NCBI GenBank assembly: GCA_004557195.1
Contig: SFER01000056.1
Coordinates: 1 to 11,314 of the forward strand
Direction of reading: 5' to 3'
From: Bacteroidales bacterium
GTDB lineage: Bacteria; Bacteroidota; Bacteroidia; Bacteroidales; Muribaculaceae
DNA: 11,314 bases
Shown here: positions 1-5,780 of the stretch, in pieces
Layout of the letters: each line of letters starts with the position of its first letter
How positions within the stretch are numbered: the first letter of the stretch is position 1
Program-made: the position numbers and the translations under genes
The notes under the pieces: model-generated
What the model was told of the DNA's origin: nothing
What the model saw: the letters and a program-made list of their open reading frames with translations, nothing else
The model's database searches: none

Positions 1-138
1 TGAGATGAATTTTTCTTGTGTATCAAGAAGTGTTTGGAGTATGCTTAATTTATCTGCGTAGTCGCGTATTTCTTTTGGCCACCACATGCATGCATACTTT
101 TCCAGTTCCGTCATCGAACGAACATATTTATCTTCCAT
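1..138 (-). CDS. 5' part of an unrecognised minus-strand gene (runs off left edge)
   Basis: An ATG at 138 (minus) opens a frame with no stop for 46 codons to the window edge. The peptide begins MEDKYVRSMTELEKYACMWW and continues with PKEIRDYADKL. It is hydrophilic and probably helical, rich in Glu, Lys and Tyr, with a Trp-Trp pair at residues 19-20. There is no signal peptide. An A-rich leader (AAAAAAGACT) precedes the ATG, as is usual in Bacteroidetes. The gene lies 20 bases after a broken XRE regulator on the same strand, so the two probably formed one transcript. Small XRE proteins of that kind often precede restriction-modification or other accessory genes in Bacteroidetes, but nothing in these 46 residues identifies the product. 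Chance openness over 46 codons is possible; the start, leader and spacing argue for a real gene. Confidence 0.5.
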   Translation of the reverse strand, partial: MEDKYVRSMTELEKYACMWWPKEIRDYADKLSILQTLLDTQEKFIS

Positions 139-158
139 AGTCTTTTTTCGCCTGAGGT

Positions 159-369
159 TTAGATTTCTGTTTCATAGAGTAAATCTTTCGCATTTACCCC
201 CTTAAACTCTTGCTATTTGAACTAACATTTTAAGATCTTGTCACTCATTTTGATTAATATATTTGGAAACAGTACAATTACTCTTCCCAATTTGTTCGCC
301 TAACCATCGACCTGTCTTATCCTTCTTGGCTAAGACAACTTTTAATCTATTGAGTTTATGACCTTCCAT
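159..369 (-). pseudogene. Broken XRE-family helix-turn-helix regulator
   Basis: Read from the ATG at 369 (minus), the frame gives 42 residues beginning MEGHKLNRLKVVLAKKDKTG, then RWLGEQIGKSNCTVSKYI. This is the N-terminal half of the short (about 65-70 residue) XRE proteins of Bacteroidetes, where WLAEQLGK..TVSKW is the helix-turn-helix. A TGA at 243-241 stops it. The same frame continues as QDLKMLVQIARV, and a one-base shift near GTTTAAG then gives KGVNAKDLLYETEI and a stop at 161-159. That matches the C-terminal helix of the family (IAxxLxVxxxDLL). The 211-base span is 70 codons plus one base, as expected for a single-base insertion. Two independent lesions point to decay rather than one sequencing error. 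When intact it would have been a DNA-binding regulator of the gene just downstream. A truncated 42-residue product remains possible but would lack the closing helices. Confidence 0.75.
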
Positions 370-422
370 ATTTATACGTTTTAATTCTAGTGTAAAAGTA
401 ATAAATTCTTATGATATATAAA

Positions 423-445
423 AGCATCTCATAAAAAAAGATGCT
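423..445. repeat. Inverted repeat AGCATCT / AGATGCT
   Basis: A 7-base perfect inverted repeat (423-429 and 439-445) encloses a 9-base A-rich loop. Read on the minus strand, the hairpin is followed by TTTATATATC, so it could be a weak minus-strand terminator upstream of the XRE remnant. No minus-strand gene ends just before it, so its role is unclear. Part of the repeat (AGCATC, then ATAAA) recurs at 511-521. Confidence 0.4.
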
Positions 446-497
446 CAAAAACACATAATTTCATTGAAATTTTAAGGAAAAGGCATACTATATATCC

Positions 498-535
498 TTT
501 TTGATTTCAAAGCATCATAAATCCGCAATCAAAAA
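498..535. repeat. 9-base perfect inverted repeat at the edge of the AT-rich block
   Basis: TTTTTGATT (498-506) and AATCAAAAA (527-535) are perfect reverse complements separated by 20 bases. The repeat ends about six bases before the frame of the orphaned 3' gene end begins to look like its family. It could be a hairpin, a recombinase binding pair at an insertion junction, or chance in AT-rich DNA. No integrase or transposase is visible in the window to support mobility. Confidence 0.45.
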
Positions 536-540
536 CCCCC

Positions 541-642
541 AAAAAAAGAACCATTCTCAATGTGGCTGAAGGCAGCAACACCTTCACCATCGCAACTCCC
601 GGTTTCTACATTGTAAATCGCACCAAGATAGCGATAAAGTAA
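541..642 (+). pseudogene. Orphaned 3' end of a gene for a T9SS-type secreted protein
   Basis: The plus-strand frame ending at TAA 640-642 encodes TILNVAEGSNTFTIATPGFY followed by IVNRTKIAIK. This resembles the last 25-30 residues of Bacteroidetes C-terminal sorting tails (type A form: a Gly/Asn turn, a beta strand, PG.YIV, then a Lys-containing final strand). The large protein at 910-4398 ends in the same style (LPAGVYVVKSSNATLRVVK). Going upstream, the frame hits TGA at 502-504, and no start or body of the gene is present. A hairpin terminator follows 24 bases after the stop, so the 3' end is in its original setting while the rest has been lost or replaced. The family resemblance is judged by eye over a short peptide. 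Confidence 0.6.
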
Positions 643-665
643 CACCGGTTTGTGATACAATCAGC

Positions 666-689
666 AGAGGGCGCAAGTTTGCGTCCTCT
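666..689 (+). terminator. Hairpin terminator after the orphaned gene end
   Basis: AGAGGGCGCAA (666-676) pairs with TTGCGTCCTCT (679-689) across 11 positions, one of them G-T, with a 2-base loop as drawn. It is followed by TGCTATATAT rather than a clean T tract. Its place 24 bases after the TAA of the orphaned 3' end supports a terminator role. Confidence 0.6.
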
Positions 690-850
690 TGCTATATATG
701 GAGGTGTTGTAATTTTATGAATTTGATACATCAAAGACACGGGGAATGCAGTTAAATTTGGTAAAATCGCAGGTTTCCGCTCAAAATGCATGAAAGCCTA
801 TGCTGTGGATTGTAATTTTGCAGTGGAAATAATGGAAGCGGTATGGGCAC
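690..850. other. Intergenic stretch with no supported gene
   Basis: Between the two terminators I see no credible gene. A TAAATTTG at 753-760 fits the Bacteroidetes -7 consensus on the plus strand, but no TTTG lies 19-21 bases upstream and no plus-strand gene follows. A 12-codon frame at 717 after GGAGG is too short to support. The segment 732-764 shares a gapped motif with 11197-11233. Confidence 0.4.
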
Positions 851-883
851 AAAAACAAAGGGTGTGCCTCGACGACACACCCT
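851..883 (-). terminator. Terminator of the large modular secreted protein
   Basis: On the minus strand, AGGGTGTG (883-876) pairs with CACACCCT (866-859) around a 9-base loop, followed by TTTGTTTTT (859-851). It begins 26 bases after the TAA at 912-910. Stem plus T tract make a standard intrinsic terminator. Confidence 0.8.
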
Positions 884-909
884 CTGTGGTAGTTATAGAA
901 TTGGGGAAA

Positions 910-3900
910 TTATTTCACTACTCTGAGAGTTGCGTTGCTCGATTTCACAACATAAACTCCGGCGGGGAGTGCGCTCATGTCGATTGTAGAAGCATTGTCG
1001 GCTACAACCACCATGGCACCAGCGGCGTTATACACCACTGCGTCGGCGGCTGTGGCAAGAACGACACGTTGAGCGGCAGCATCGTAGCGAATTGCCATTG
1101 TCTCAACACCCTCAACGCCCGAGAGGTTCTGGTCGATAATCACTGCGTTGGAAGCAGCCGATTCAATGCCGTTAGCAACTGCGGTTACAGTGTAGGCACC
1201 CTTCAATGCGTTGGCAACTGTGTAGGTGGTCTCTACAATGCAGTTGGCGATAGCCTCGCCGTCGCGATATACGCTATACGTGGTAGCATCGGCATCTTTG
1301 AGCTTCAACACGCTGTCGGCTTTCTTGAGAACTGCCGAGATGCGGTGGTTACCATTGATTTTCTTGCTGCTCTTGCTGTAGAGTGAATACCAGTAGCCTT
1401 GTGTGCCCGAACTTGAGATTACGGCACCGCCTTCAACCTCTGCAGTATCATCGATAACTGCCGGGTGAGAGCCTGTAGGATAGATAAGGTGATAGCCCAC
1501 CATGAGGTCTTTACCCGATTCCACTTTGATAGCGTGGTCGAGAGAGGTGATGTTCACGCCGTTAGCCACGTCGATAAGAGTTTCAACATCAACTTCTTGC
1601 TCATACATGATATTTTCATCGTAAGCGACAAATACCGAAGCGGCAAGAATATTTTCGAGGTCGGTGAGGCAATATTTGATGTGAGTGATGTATTTGCCTT
1701 CATCCTCTGCGAGTTCACCGGCAGCATATTTCACTGCGGCGTAGGCATCTACATTGCCCGACGACTTGGTGAGGCCGTAAGCTATTGCAGCGCCATCGTG
1801 CTGCTTGGTGAGTTGTTGCGAATCTGCCGGTTTAGCCCATGTGAGCACGAGGTCGGAGCCGTCGGCTTTACCTTCGAGGTTGTAAGGAGCCACAGCCATC
1901 TCTTTGTGTTCGGGCCAGATTTCATACACGAGCACTTCCGATGGGTCGGATTCCCAACCGTTCTCAAACACTGAAGTTACATAAATCGAGTGTTCGCCAT
2001 ATTCGAGTGTGGTTGAATAAGAGGTTTCGGCAGTTTCTTTCACCATATTGCCATTGTGATATACGCGGAACGAAACAGCCTTGGGAGTAGCAGCCTTAAC
2101 CGCAGCAGCCTTGCTCACGGGAGCAACCTCAACGCCATTGTTCTCAACACCAAACGGCTCAACATTCATCTCCTGCATATTGCCGGAAACCTTGATGATG
2201 CTTTCGGGAGCGATAAAGTCGTTGTTTGCGACAACTGCTACGGCATCGTCTTCGAGCGAAACAAGTGCACCGATTACCACGTTGCCGAGTTGAGAGTTTA
2301 CGAGTGAGAAACTGTTCCAACCGGCACCGAGGTTAAACAAGCCGCCGCCATCGGCTGCGGTTGCGCCGTCGAATATCATCGGTGATTCGCTGTCGGCAAA
2401 CACTACATCATAGCATACGACGAGGTCGGTTTCTGCCGGGATTACAAATGGAGTGTCAAACTTCAACGGAACGAACTCGTACAATGGGGTTGTAGCGAGG
2501 TCAACCTTTGTAGAGCAAAGGCAGGTGTTTCCGTTGTAAATCGCGATGCTGAGTTCTTTAAGACCCTCGCCAAACACACCATTCACACCTACAATCTTCT
2601 TGCCTACAAACGGAGCAAGCACATCGGCTTTAAACTTGGCGCCATATTTGATTGCTACATCGTTCCCCTCGTTGGTGAGACCAAAGGAATATTTCACACC
2701 TGTGTAATGCTTCAATTCGGTGAGACCTGTGCCCCAAGTGATGGTGAGCTGATTGTTCTCGCCGAGCACCTTGCTCAAGAACATAGGAGCGGCATATTCC
2801 TCGGGAACCTCAACCTTCACTTGAGCAACCTTGGAATCGTTGTAGCGGTCGTTGTTGAAGCAAGCCTTCACATAATATTCGTGTGTGCCCGGCACAACTT
2901 CGCTGTCGTTATATGCTGTTTCGGTGGTAGTAGCCACAAGTTCGCCGTCGCGATACACCTTGTAGTTTTCAAATTTGATTTCGCCACCTGCCATCTCGCC
3001 ATCGGCTGCGATTTCTGGACGGAGGAGATAATTGTATTTGTTTTGTGCGCTCCAATAAGGAGAAGATGTGTTAAACGGCTCTTTTGATGTAGAAGTTGCT
3101 ACAAACGACACGCCAGCTACAGGAGCACCGTCGTTAACGGCAATCACGCCATTACCCTTGGCATGTGCTGCAAACACACCCACGCTATAGCTGTTGCCAA
3201 GATTGATTTTCACCGGAGTGTCGAGGGTGATTTTGGTCCATGAGCCGGCAACCACGGCTGCTTTCTCGTCGGCAGTGAGTTGATGCCAAGATACAATCTT
3301 GCCATTCTCCATCACAAAGCCATAAACAAGACCTGTAAGCGATTCGGCATCTTTGAGCACAACATTCACACCCTTGATAGTGTGGTTTTTATATGCGGCA
3401 AGCGCGTCGGCAGAGTAATCAACTTTTGCCCAAGTGCGCAGACCGCTTGCAGAGCCATAAAGATAACCGGCAATCACATCCGAAGTGTTGTAAGCGGGAT
3501 TAGCCTCGCCATTGAAAGGAGCAAGCCATGTAAGCGATACATTGAGACCATCTACGGCATTGGTAAACGCATTAACACCGGGAACAGCCTCGGCAGTGCC
3601 CACAACATTGATTTTGCAGGGGAACGACTCCATTTCGAGTTCGCCATACACGGCAGCCACTGTATATTCGTTATTGCCACCCGGCTCATCGAGGAGTGTA
3701 GCCTCGGTGTCGGTGATAAGTTCACTGTTCACAGCTTGGTCGTTGCGATAGATACGATAGCCGTCAGCCTCCTTGTCGCCGCGAGCGCCGGTGTAAGCAG
3801 TTACGAGGAAGTCGCCGGGAGCGTTGTCCTTCCAGTTGACGCCATCGTAGGAATAGATGTTACCTTTGCCGGGAGCATTTACAGCGCGGTCGCAGATACC

Positions 3901-4398
3901 GGTGAAATCGACATTTCTACCGGCTACCAATTTGGCTGCAATGATGAGTTCAACACCTGGTTTAATCTTGTAAGGCTCGACAAGTTTTACCACAGCCATG
4001 GTGTTTTTCTTATATTTGGAAACATCATAATCTGTTTCCAACACGAGTTTGCCATTCTCATAGATTTGAAGAGTGGCGCTATACACCTTGCGATACTGGA
4101 AAAAACCGAGGGAATCAATTGAAAGATCCTCGTATTCTTTCAAATCGTTTGCGTCGAATCGGTTGGCAATGTAAAGCACAGCCGCGTCGTTGTTACTGGT
4201 TGGCAAGCCATCGATGCCGTTGTAGTCATCGTCGTTGTGCCATTGCAAGGTTTGAGTCTCAGTAGATGCCTTCCAGGAAAGATTCACCGTTGACATATTG
4301 CTGCTTCCACGCAATGTGTGCGGTGCGCCATAACCTGCCCAGGCATTGATGCCTGCTGCTACAGCAAGCATCATGATTGCAGATAAAAATCTCTTCAT
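910..4398 (-). CDS. Large secreted multi-module protein: four split Fn3-like modules and a T9SS-type sorting tail
   Basis: The product has 1162 residues. A signal peptide covers about residues 1-21 (MKRFLSAIMMLAVAAGINAW, then AG). Four modules follow. Each opens with an Fn3-type B strand (LSW at 40-42, SLTW 288-291, TITW 552-555, VLTW 851-854) and closes with Fn3-type later strands (YRIYRND 214-220, YKVYRDGE 479-486, FRVYHNGN 777-784, YSVYRDGE 1041-1048, each followed by a YxV strand). The 170-220 residues between are beta-rich and recur with shared patterns (YG or YLYG starts, I.GV or I..IKY, V.YD or VGYH, then a Gly-rich turn). An Ala/Lys-rich linker spans about 755-775. Residues from about 1093 to 1162 form a C-terminal sorting tail (VVYNAAGAMV, LPAGVYVVK, RVVK), predicting export by the type IX system and surface anchoring or release. 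The start at 4398 is preferred over an ATG at 4461 because the promoter's -7 element lies between them and the signal peptide begins here. The layout resembles gingipain/HagA adhesin regions. Substrate or partner is unknown; no protease or glycosidase catalytic motif was recognised. Confidence 0.85.
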   Translation of the reverse strand: MKRFLSAIMMLAVAAGINAWAGYGAPHTLRGSSNMSTVNLSWKASTETQTLQWHNDDDYNGIDGLPTSNNDAAVLYIANRFDANDLKEYEDLSIDSLGFFQYRKVYSATLQIYENGKLVLETDYDVSKYKKNTMAVVKLVEPYKIKPGVELIIAAKLVAGRNVDFTGICDRAVNAPGKGNIYSYDGVNWKDNAPGDFLVTAYTGARGDKEADGYRIYRNDQAVNSELITDTEATLLDEPGGNNEYTVAAVYGELEMESFPCKINVVGTAEAVPGVNAFTNAVDGLNVSLTWLAPFNGEANPAYNTSDVIAGYLYGSASGLRTWAKVDYSADALAAYKNHTIKGVNVVLKDAESLTGLVYGFVMENGKIVSWHQLTADEKAAVVAGSWTKITLDTPVKINLGNSYSVGVFAAHAKGNGVIAVNDGAPVAGVSFVATSTSKEPFNTSSPYWSAQNKYNYLLRPEIAADGEMAGGEIKFENYKVYRDGELVATTTETAYNDSEVVPGTHEYYVKACFNNDRYNDSKVAQVKVEVPEEYAAPMFLSKVLGENNQLTITWGTGLTELKHYTGVKYSFGLTNEGNDVAIKYGAKFKADVLAPFVGKKIVGVNGVFGEGLKELSIAIYNGNTCLCSTKVDLATTPLYEFVPLKFDTPFVIPAETDLVVCYDVVFADSESPMIFDGATAADGGGLFNLGAGWNSFSLVNSQLGNVVIGALVSLEDDAVAVVANNDFIAPESIIKVSGNMQEMNVEPFGVENNGVEVAPVSKAAAVKAATPKAVSFRVYHNGNMVKETAETSYSTTLEYGEHSIYVTSVFENGWESDPSEVLVYEIWPEHKEMAVAPYNLEGKADGSDLVLTWAKPADSQQLTKQHDGAAIAYGLTKSSGNVDAYAAVKYAAGELAEDEGKYITHIKYCLTDLENILAASVFVAYDENIMYEQEVDVETLIDVANGVNITSLDHAIKVESGKDLMVGYHLIYPTGSHPAVIDDTAEVEGGAVISSSGTQGYWYSLYSKSSKKINGNHRISAVLKKADSVLKLKDADATTYSVYRDGEAIANCIVETTYTVANALKGAYTVTAVANGIESAASNAVIIDQNLSGVEGVETMAIRYDAAAQRVVLATAADAVVYNAAGAMVVVADNASTIDMSALPAGVYVVKSSNATLRVVK

Positions 4399-4437
4399 TT
4401 TTTTATTATTGTGTTTAATAAATAGTAATTCTAAAGG

Positions 4438-4469
4438 CAAAATTAGTAACAATATTCGCATTTAACAAA
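4438..4469 (-). promoter_or_regulatory. Promoter of the large modular protein gene
   Basis: On the minus strand, TTTG (4469-4466) and TAATTTTG (4445-4438) are separated by 20 bases, an exact match to the Bacteroidetes primary sigma consensus TTTG-N19-21-TAnnTTTG. Transcription would start near 4431, leaving a leader of about 30 bases before the ATG at 4398. Confidence 0.8.
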
Positions 4470-4506
4470 TAAAAAAAGATTTATATCAAAAAAAACTGCC
4501 AAAATA

Positions 4507-4538
4507 TTTGGTTATATAGAAAAATCATATTATCTTTG
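4507..4538 (+). promoter_or_regulatory. Promoter of the perR-rubrerythrin unit
   Basis: TTTG (4507-4510) and TATCTTTG (4531-4538) with a 20-base spacer match the Bacteroidetes consensus exactly. The predicted start near 4545 lies just before the PerR-box-like palindrome. It diverges from the promoter at 4438-4469, with 37 bases between the two -33 elements. Confidence 0.8.
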
Positions 4539-4552
4539 CAATGAAAATAAAA

Positions 4553-4567
4553 TTGTAACGATTACAA
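4553..4567. promoter_or_regulatory. PerR-box-like operator
   Basis: TTGTAACGATTACAA is a perfect 6-3-6 palindrome (TTGTAA / TTACAA). It matches the PerR box known from Bacillus subtilis (TTATAATnATTATAA) at 11 of 14 defined positions. It sits about 10 bases after the predicted transcription start and 23 bases before the ATG of the PerR-type gene, where bound repressor would block transcription. Self-regulation is inferred from position and symmetry. Confidence 0.7.
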
Positions 4568-4590
4568 AAAGCAAATAAAAGCAAGGAGCA

Positions 4591-5022
4591 ATGAACAATA
4601 CTATCCAATATTTGTTATCTCATAATGTAAAGCCTTCGGCTCAAAGAATAGCGATTATGAAGTATTTGCTCGAACACCGCGCCCACCCCACTGTGGACAG
4701 AATCTACACCGAACTGCTGCCGGCTATGCCCACGCTCTCACGCACCACAGTGTATAACACGCTGCGGGTCCTTGCCGAGAACAACGCTTTGCAATCGCTC
4801 ACCATCGATGAGAAGAGCGTTCATTATGATGGTCATGTTACACCCCACGCACACTTCGTGTGCCGCGAATGTGGCGAGATTTTCGACATGCCCCTCCCCG
4901 ACGGCGTCCTCGCAGATGTTCCCGGAATGGATACTTTCAAAATCGAGGCTGTAAAGCTATATTACAAAGGGGTGTGCTGCAAGTGCCAAGCAAATATCAA
5001 TCAAGCAAAAAAGACTAATTAA
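4591..5022 (+). CDS. perR: PerR-type Fur-family peroxide-sensing repressor
   Basis: A 143-residue Fur-family protein of normal length. The N-terminal winged helix (about 1-80) carries the family signatures HPTVDRIY (32-39) and LSRTTVYNTLRVL (49-61, recognition helix). The C-terminal dimer domain has HAHFVCRECG (86-95) and VCCKC (128-132). C91/C94 and C129/C132 form the two CxxC pairs of the structural zinc site. The regulatory metal ligands of PerR line up as H32, D80, H86, H88 and D99. Asp at 99 (CGEIFDM), where Fur has Glu, favours PerR over Fur. In PerR, iron-catalysed oxidation of these histidines by peroxide releases DNA. AAGGAG stands only 2 bases before the ATG, so leader strength rather than a spaced SD probably sets initiation. 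Rubrerythrin follows after 38 bases with no terminator between, as expected for a PerR target. The Fur/PerR distinction rests on D99, the operator and the neighbour. Confidence 0.88.
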   Translation: MNNTIQYLLSHNVKPSAQRIAIMKYLLEHRAHPTVDRIYTELLPAMPTLSRTTVYNTLRVLAENNALQSLTIDEKSVHYDGHVTPHAHFVCRECGEIFDMPLPDGVLADVPGMDTFKIEAVKLYYKGVCCKCQANINQAKKTN

Positions 5023-5024
5023 AA

Positions 5025-5039
5025 TAACAAAAATTACAA
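5025..5039. promoter_or_regulatory. Possible weak second PerR half-site before rubrerythrin
   Basis: TAACAAAAATTACAA keeps the right half (ATTACAA) seen in the upstream operator and matches the PerR consensus at 10 of 14 positions, but the left half is poor. In such A-rich DNA this could be chance. No TTTG/TAnnTTTG promoter is visible here. Confidence 0.2.
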
Positions 5040-5060
5040 ATCTCTAAAAATTAAAAAATT

Positions 5061-5609
5061 ATGGCTAAATTTATTTGTACAGTATGTGGTTATGTTTACG
5101 AAGGTGATGCTGCTCCTGCTAAATGCCCTCAATGTGGTGTTCCTGCAAGCAAGTTCAAAGAACTCGACGAGAGCGCTGAAATCAAATTCGTTACCGAACA
5201 CGAAATAGGCGTTGCCAAAGGTTGCGACGAAGAAATGATTAAAGACCTCAACGCACACTTCAACGGCGAATGCACCGAAGTGGGTATGTATCTCGCTATG
5301 TCTCGCCAAGCCGACCGCGAAGGCTATCCCGAAATTGCCGAAGCTTTCAAACGCTACGCTTTCGAAGAGGCTGAGCACGCTGCTAAATTCTGCGAACTCC
5401 TTGGCGACAACGTATGGGACACTAAGACCAACCTCGAAAAACGTATGAACGCCGAAGCCGGTGCCAATGCCGACAAGATGCGCATCGCTAAACGTGCTAA
5501 AGAACTCAATCTCGACGCCATCCACGACACAGTTCACGAAATGGCTAAAGACGAGGCTCGCCACGGTCAAGGTTTCATGGGTCTTTACAACCGCTACTTC
5601 AAGAAATAA
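5061..5609 (+). CDS. Reverse rubrerythrin (rubredoxin domain first), peroxide reductase
   Basis: A 182-residue protein. Residues 1-35 form a rubredoxin-like iron site with C6xxC9 and C22xxC25. Residues from about 50 to 182 form a four-helix ferritin-like di-iron domain with helix motifs NGECTEVGMY (E70, E73), FEEAEH (E103xxH106), an Asn/Glu-rich loop containing E126 and E132, and HEMAKDEARHG (E160, E165xxH168). Classical rubrerythrin has the rubredoxin part at the C-terminus; this order is the reverse type found in anaerobes. The family reduces hydrogen peroxide to water in the cytoplasm using electrons passed through the rubredoxin iron. It lies 38 bases after the perR gene and shares its promoter. 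An A-rich leader (AAAAATTAAAAAATT) precedes the ATG. The codon choice looks more uniform than in neighbours, consistent with high expression. Confidence 0.93.
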   Translation: MAKFICTVCGYVYEGDAAPAKCPQCGVPASKFKELDESAEIKFVTEHEIGVAKGCDEEMIKDLNAHFNGECTEVGMYLAMSRQADREGYPEIAEAFKRYAFEEAEHAAKFCELLGDNVWDTKTNLEKRMNAEAGANADKMRIAKRAKELNLDAIHDTVHEMAKDEARHGQGFMGLYNRYFKK

Positions 5610-5625
5610 TAACACATCATCTCAC

Positions 5626-5660
5626 AAGGAGGGTGCCCGATAAAGGCGCCCTCTTTTTTT
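5626..5660 (+). terminator. Terminator of the perR-rubrerythrin unit
   Basis: GAGGGTGCC (5629-5637) pairs with GGCGCCCTC (5645-5653), one G-T pair, around a 7-base loop. The stem can extend outward by A-U and G-U pairs into a 7-T run (5654-5660). It starts 16 bases after the rubrerythrin stop. A strong intrinsic terminator. Confidence 0.9.
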
Positions 5661-5731
5661 GCCCTTTCCACCCCCGTTTTCCTTCATTTTGAGCATCTAC
5701 AGGGCGCAAATCGTGCCATTTTTCAATTTTG

Positions 5732-5763
5732 TTTGGGAAATGCCGGCATTTTTAGTAATTTTA
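5732..5763 (+). promoter_or_regulatory. Promoter of the parC-led gene run
   Basis: TTTG (5732-5735), a 20-base spacer, then TAATTTTA (5756-5763), one base off the TAnnTTTG consensus. Transcription would begin near 5770, about 10 bases before the ATG at 5781, giving a very short leader. This excludes the in-frame TTG at 5733 as a start. Confidence 0.6.
5738..5751. repeat. 14-base perfect palindrome inside the parC promoter spacer
   Basis: AAATGCCGGCATTT is fully self-complementary and lies between the -33 and -7 elements. Placement suits an operator, but no regulator for it is identified. Confidence 0.5.
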
Positions 5764-5780
5764 CAGCAAATTTCCGTAAA

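Noticed and set aside
241..243. TGA in the XRE gene read as an amino acid (recoding)
   Set aside because: TGA is used as a normal stop for the DUF3316-like gene, no selenocysteine-type element was seen, and a second frameshift lesion also breaks the frame.
717..755. Twelve-codon frame with GGAGG upstream
   Set aside because: It is too short, the SD spacing is long, there is no promoter, and the peptide has no recognisable features.
790..1386. Plus-strand open frame of 198 codons over the 3' end of the large gene
   Set aside because: It is Cys/Val/Gly-rich without a recognisable fold, and it crosses the minus-strand terminator and the coding region of the sorting tail.
3280..4122. Plus-strand open frame of 280 codons antisense to the large secreted protein
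   Set aside because: It lies wholly inside the minus-strand gene, has no promoter or leader, and its peptide shows no domain. Long antisense openness follows from the codon choice of the real gene.
4399..4461. Earlier ATG for the large secreted protein, adding 21 residues
   Set aside because: The -7 promoter element lies inside this extension, so the upstream ATG would not be in the transcript, and the signal peptide starts at 4398.
5034..5615. Minus-strand open frame antisense to rubrerythrin
   Set aside because: Rubrerythrin motifs are complete on the plus strand; the antisense peptide is Phe/Val-rich noise.
5733..5780. Earlier TTG start for parC, adding 16 residues
   Set aside because: It falls within the promoter; the ATG at 5781 follows an A-rich leader and fits the family start.
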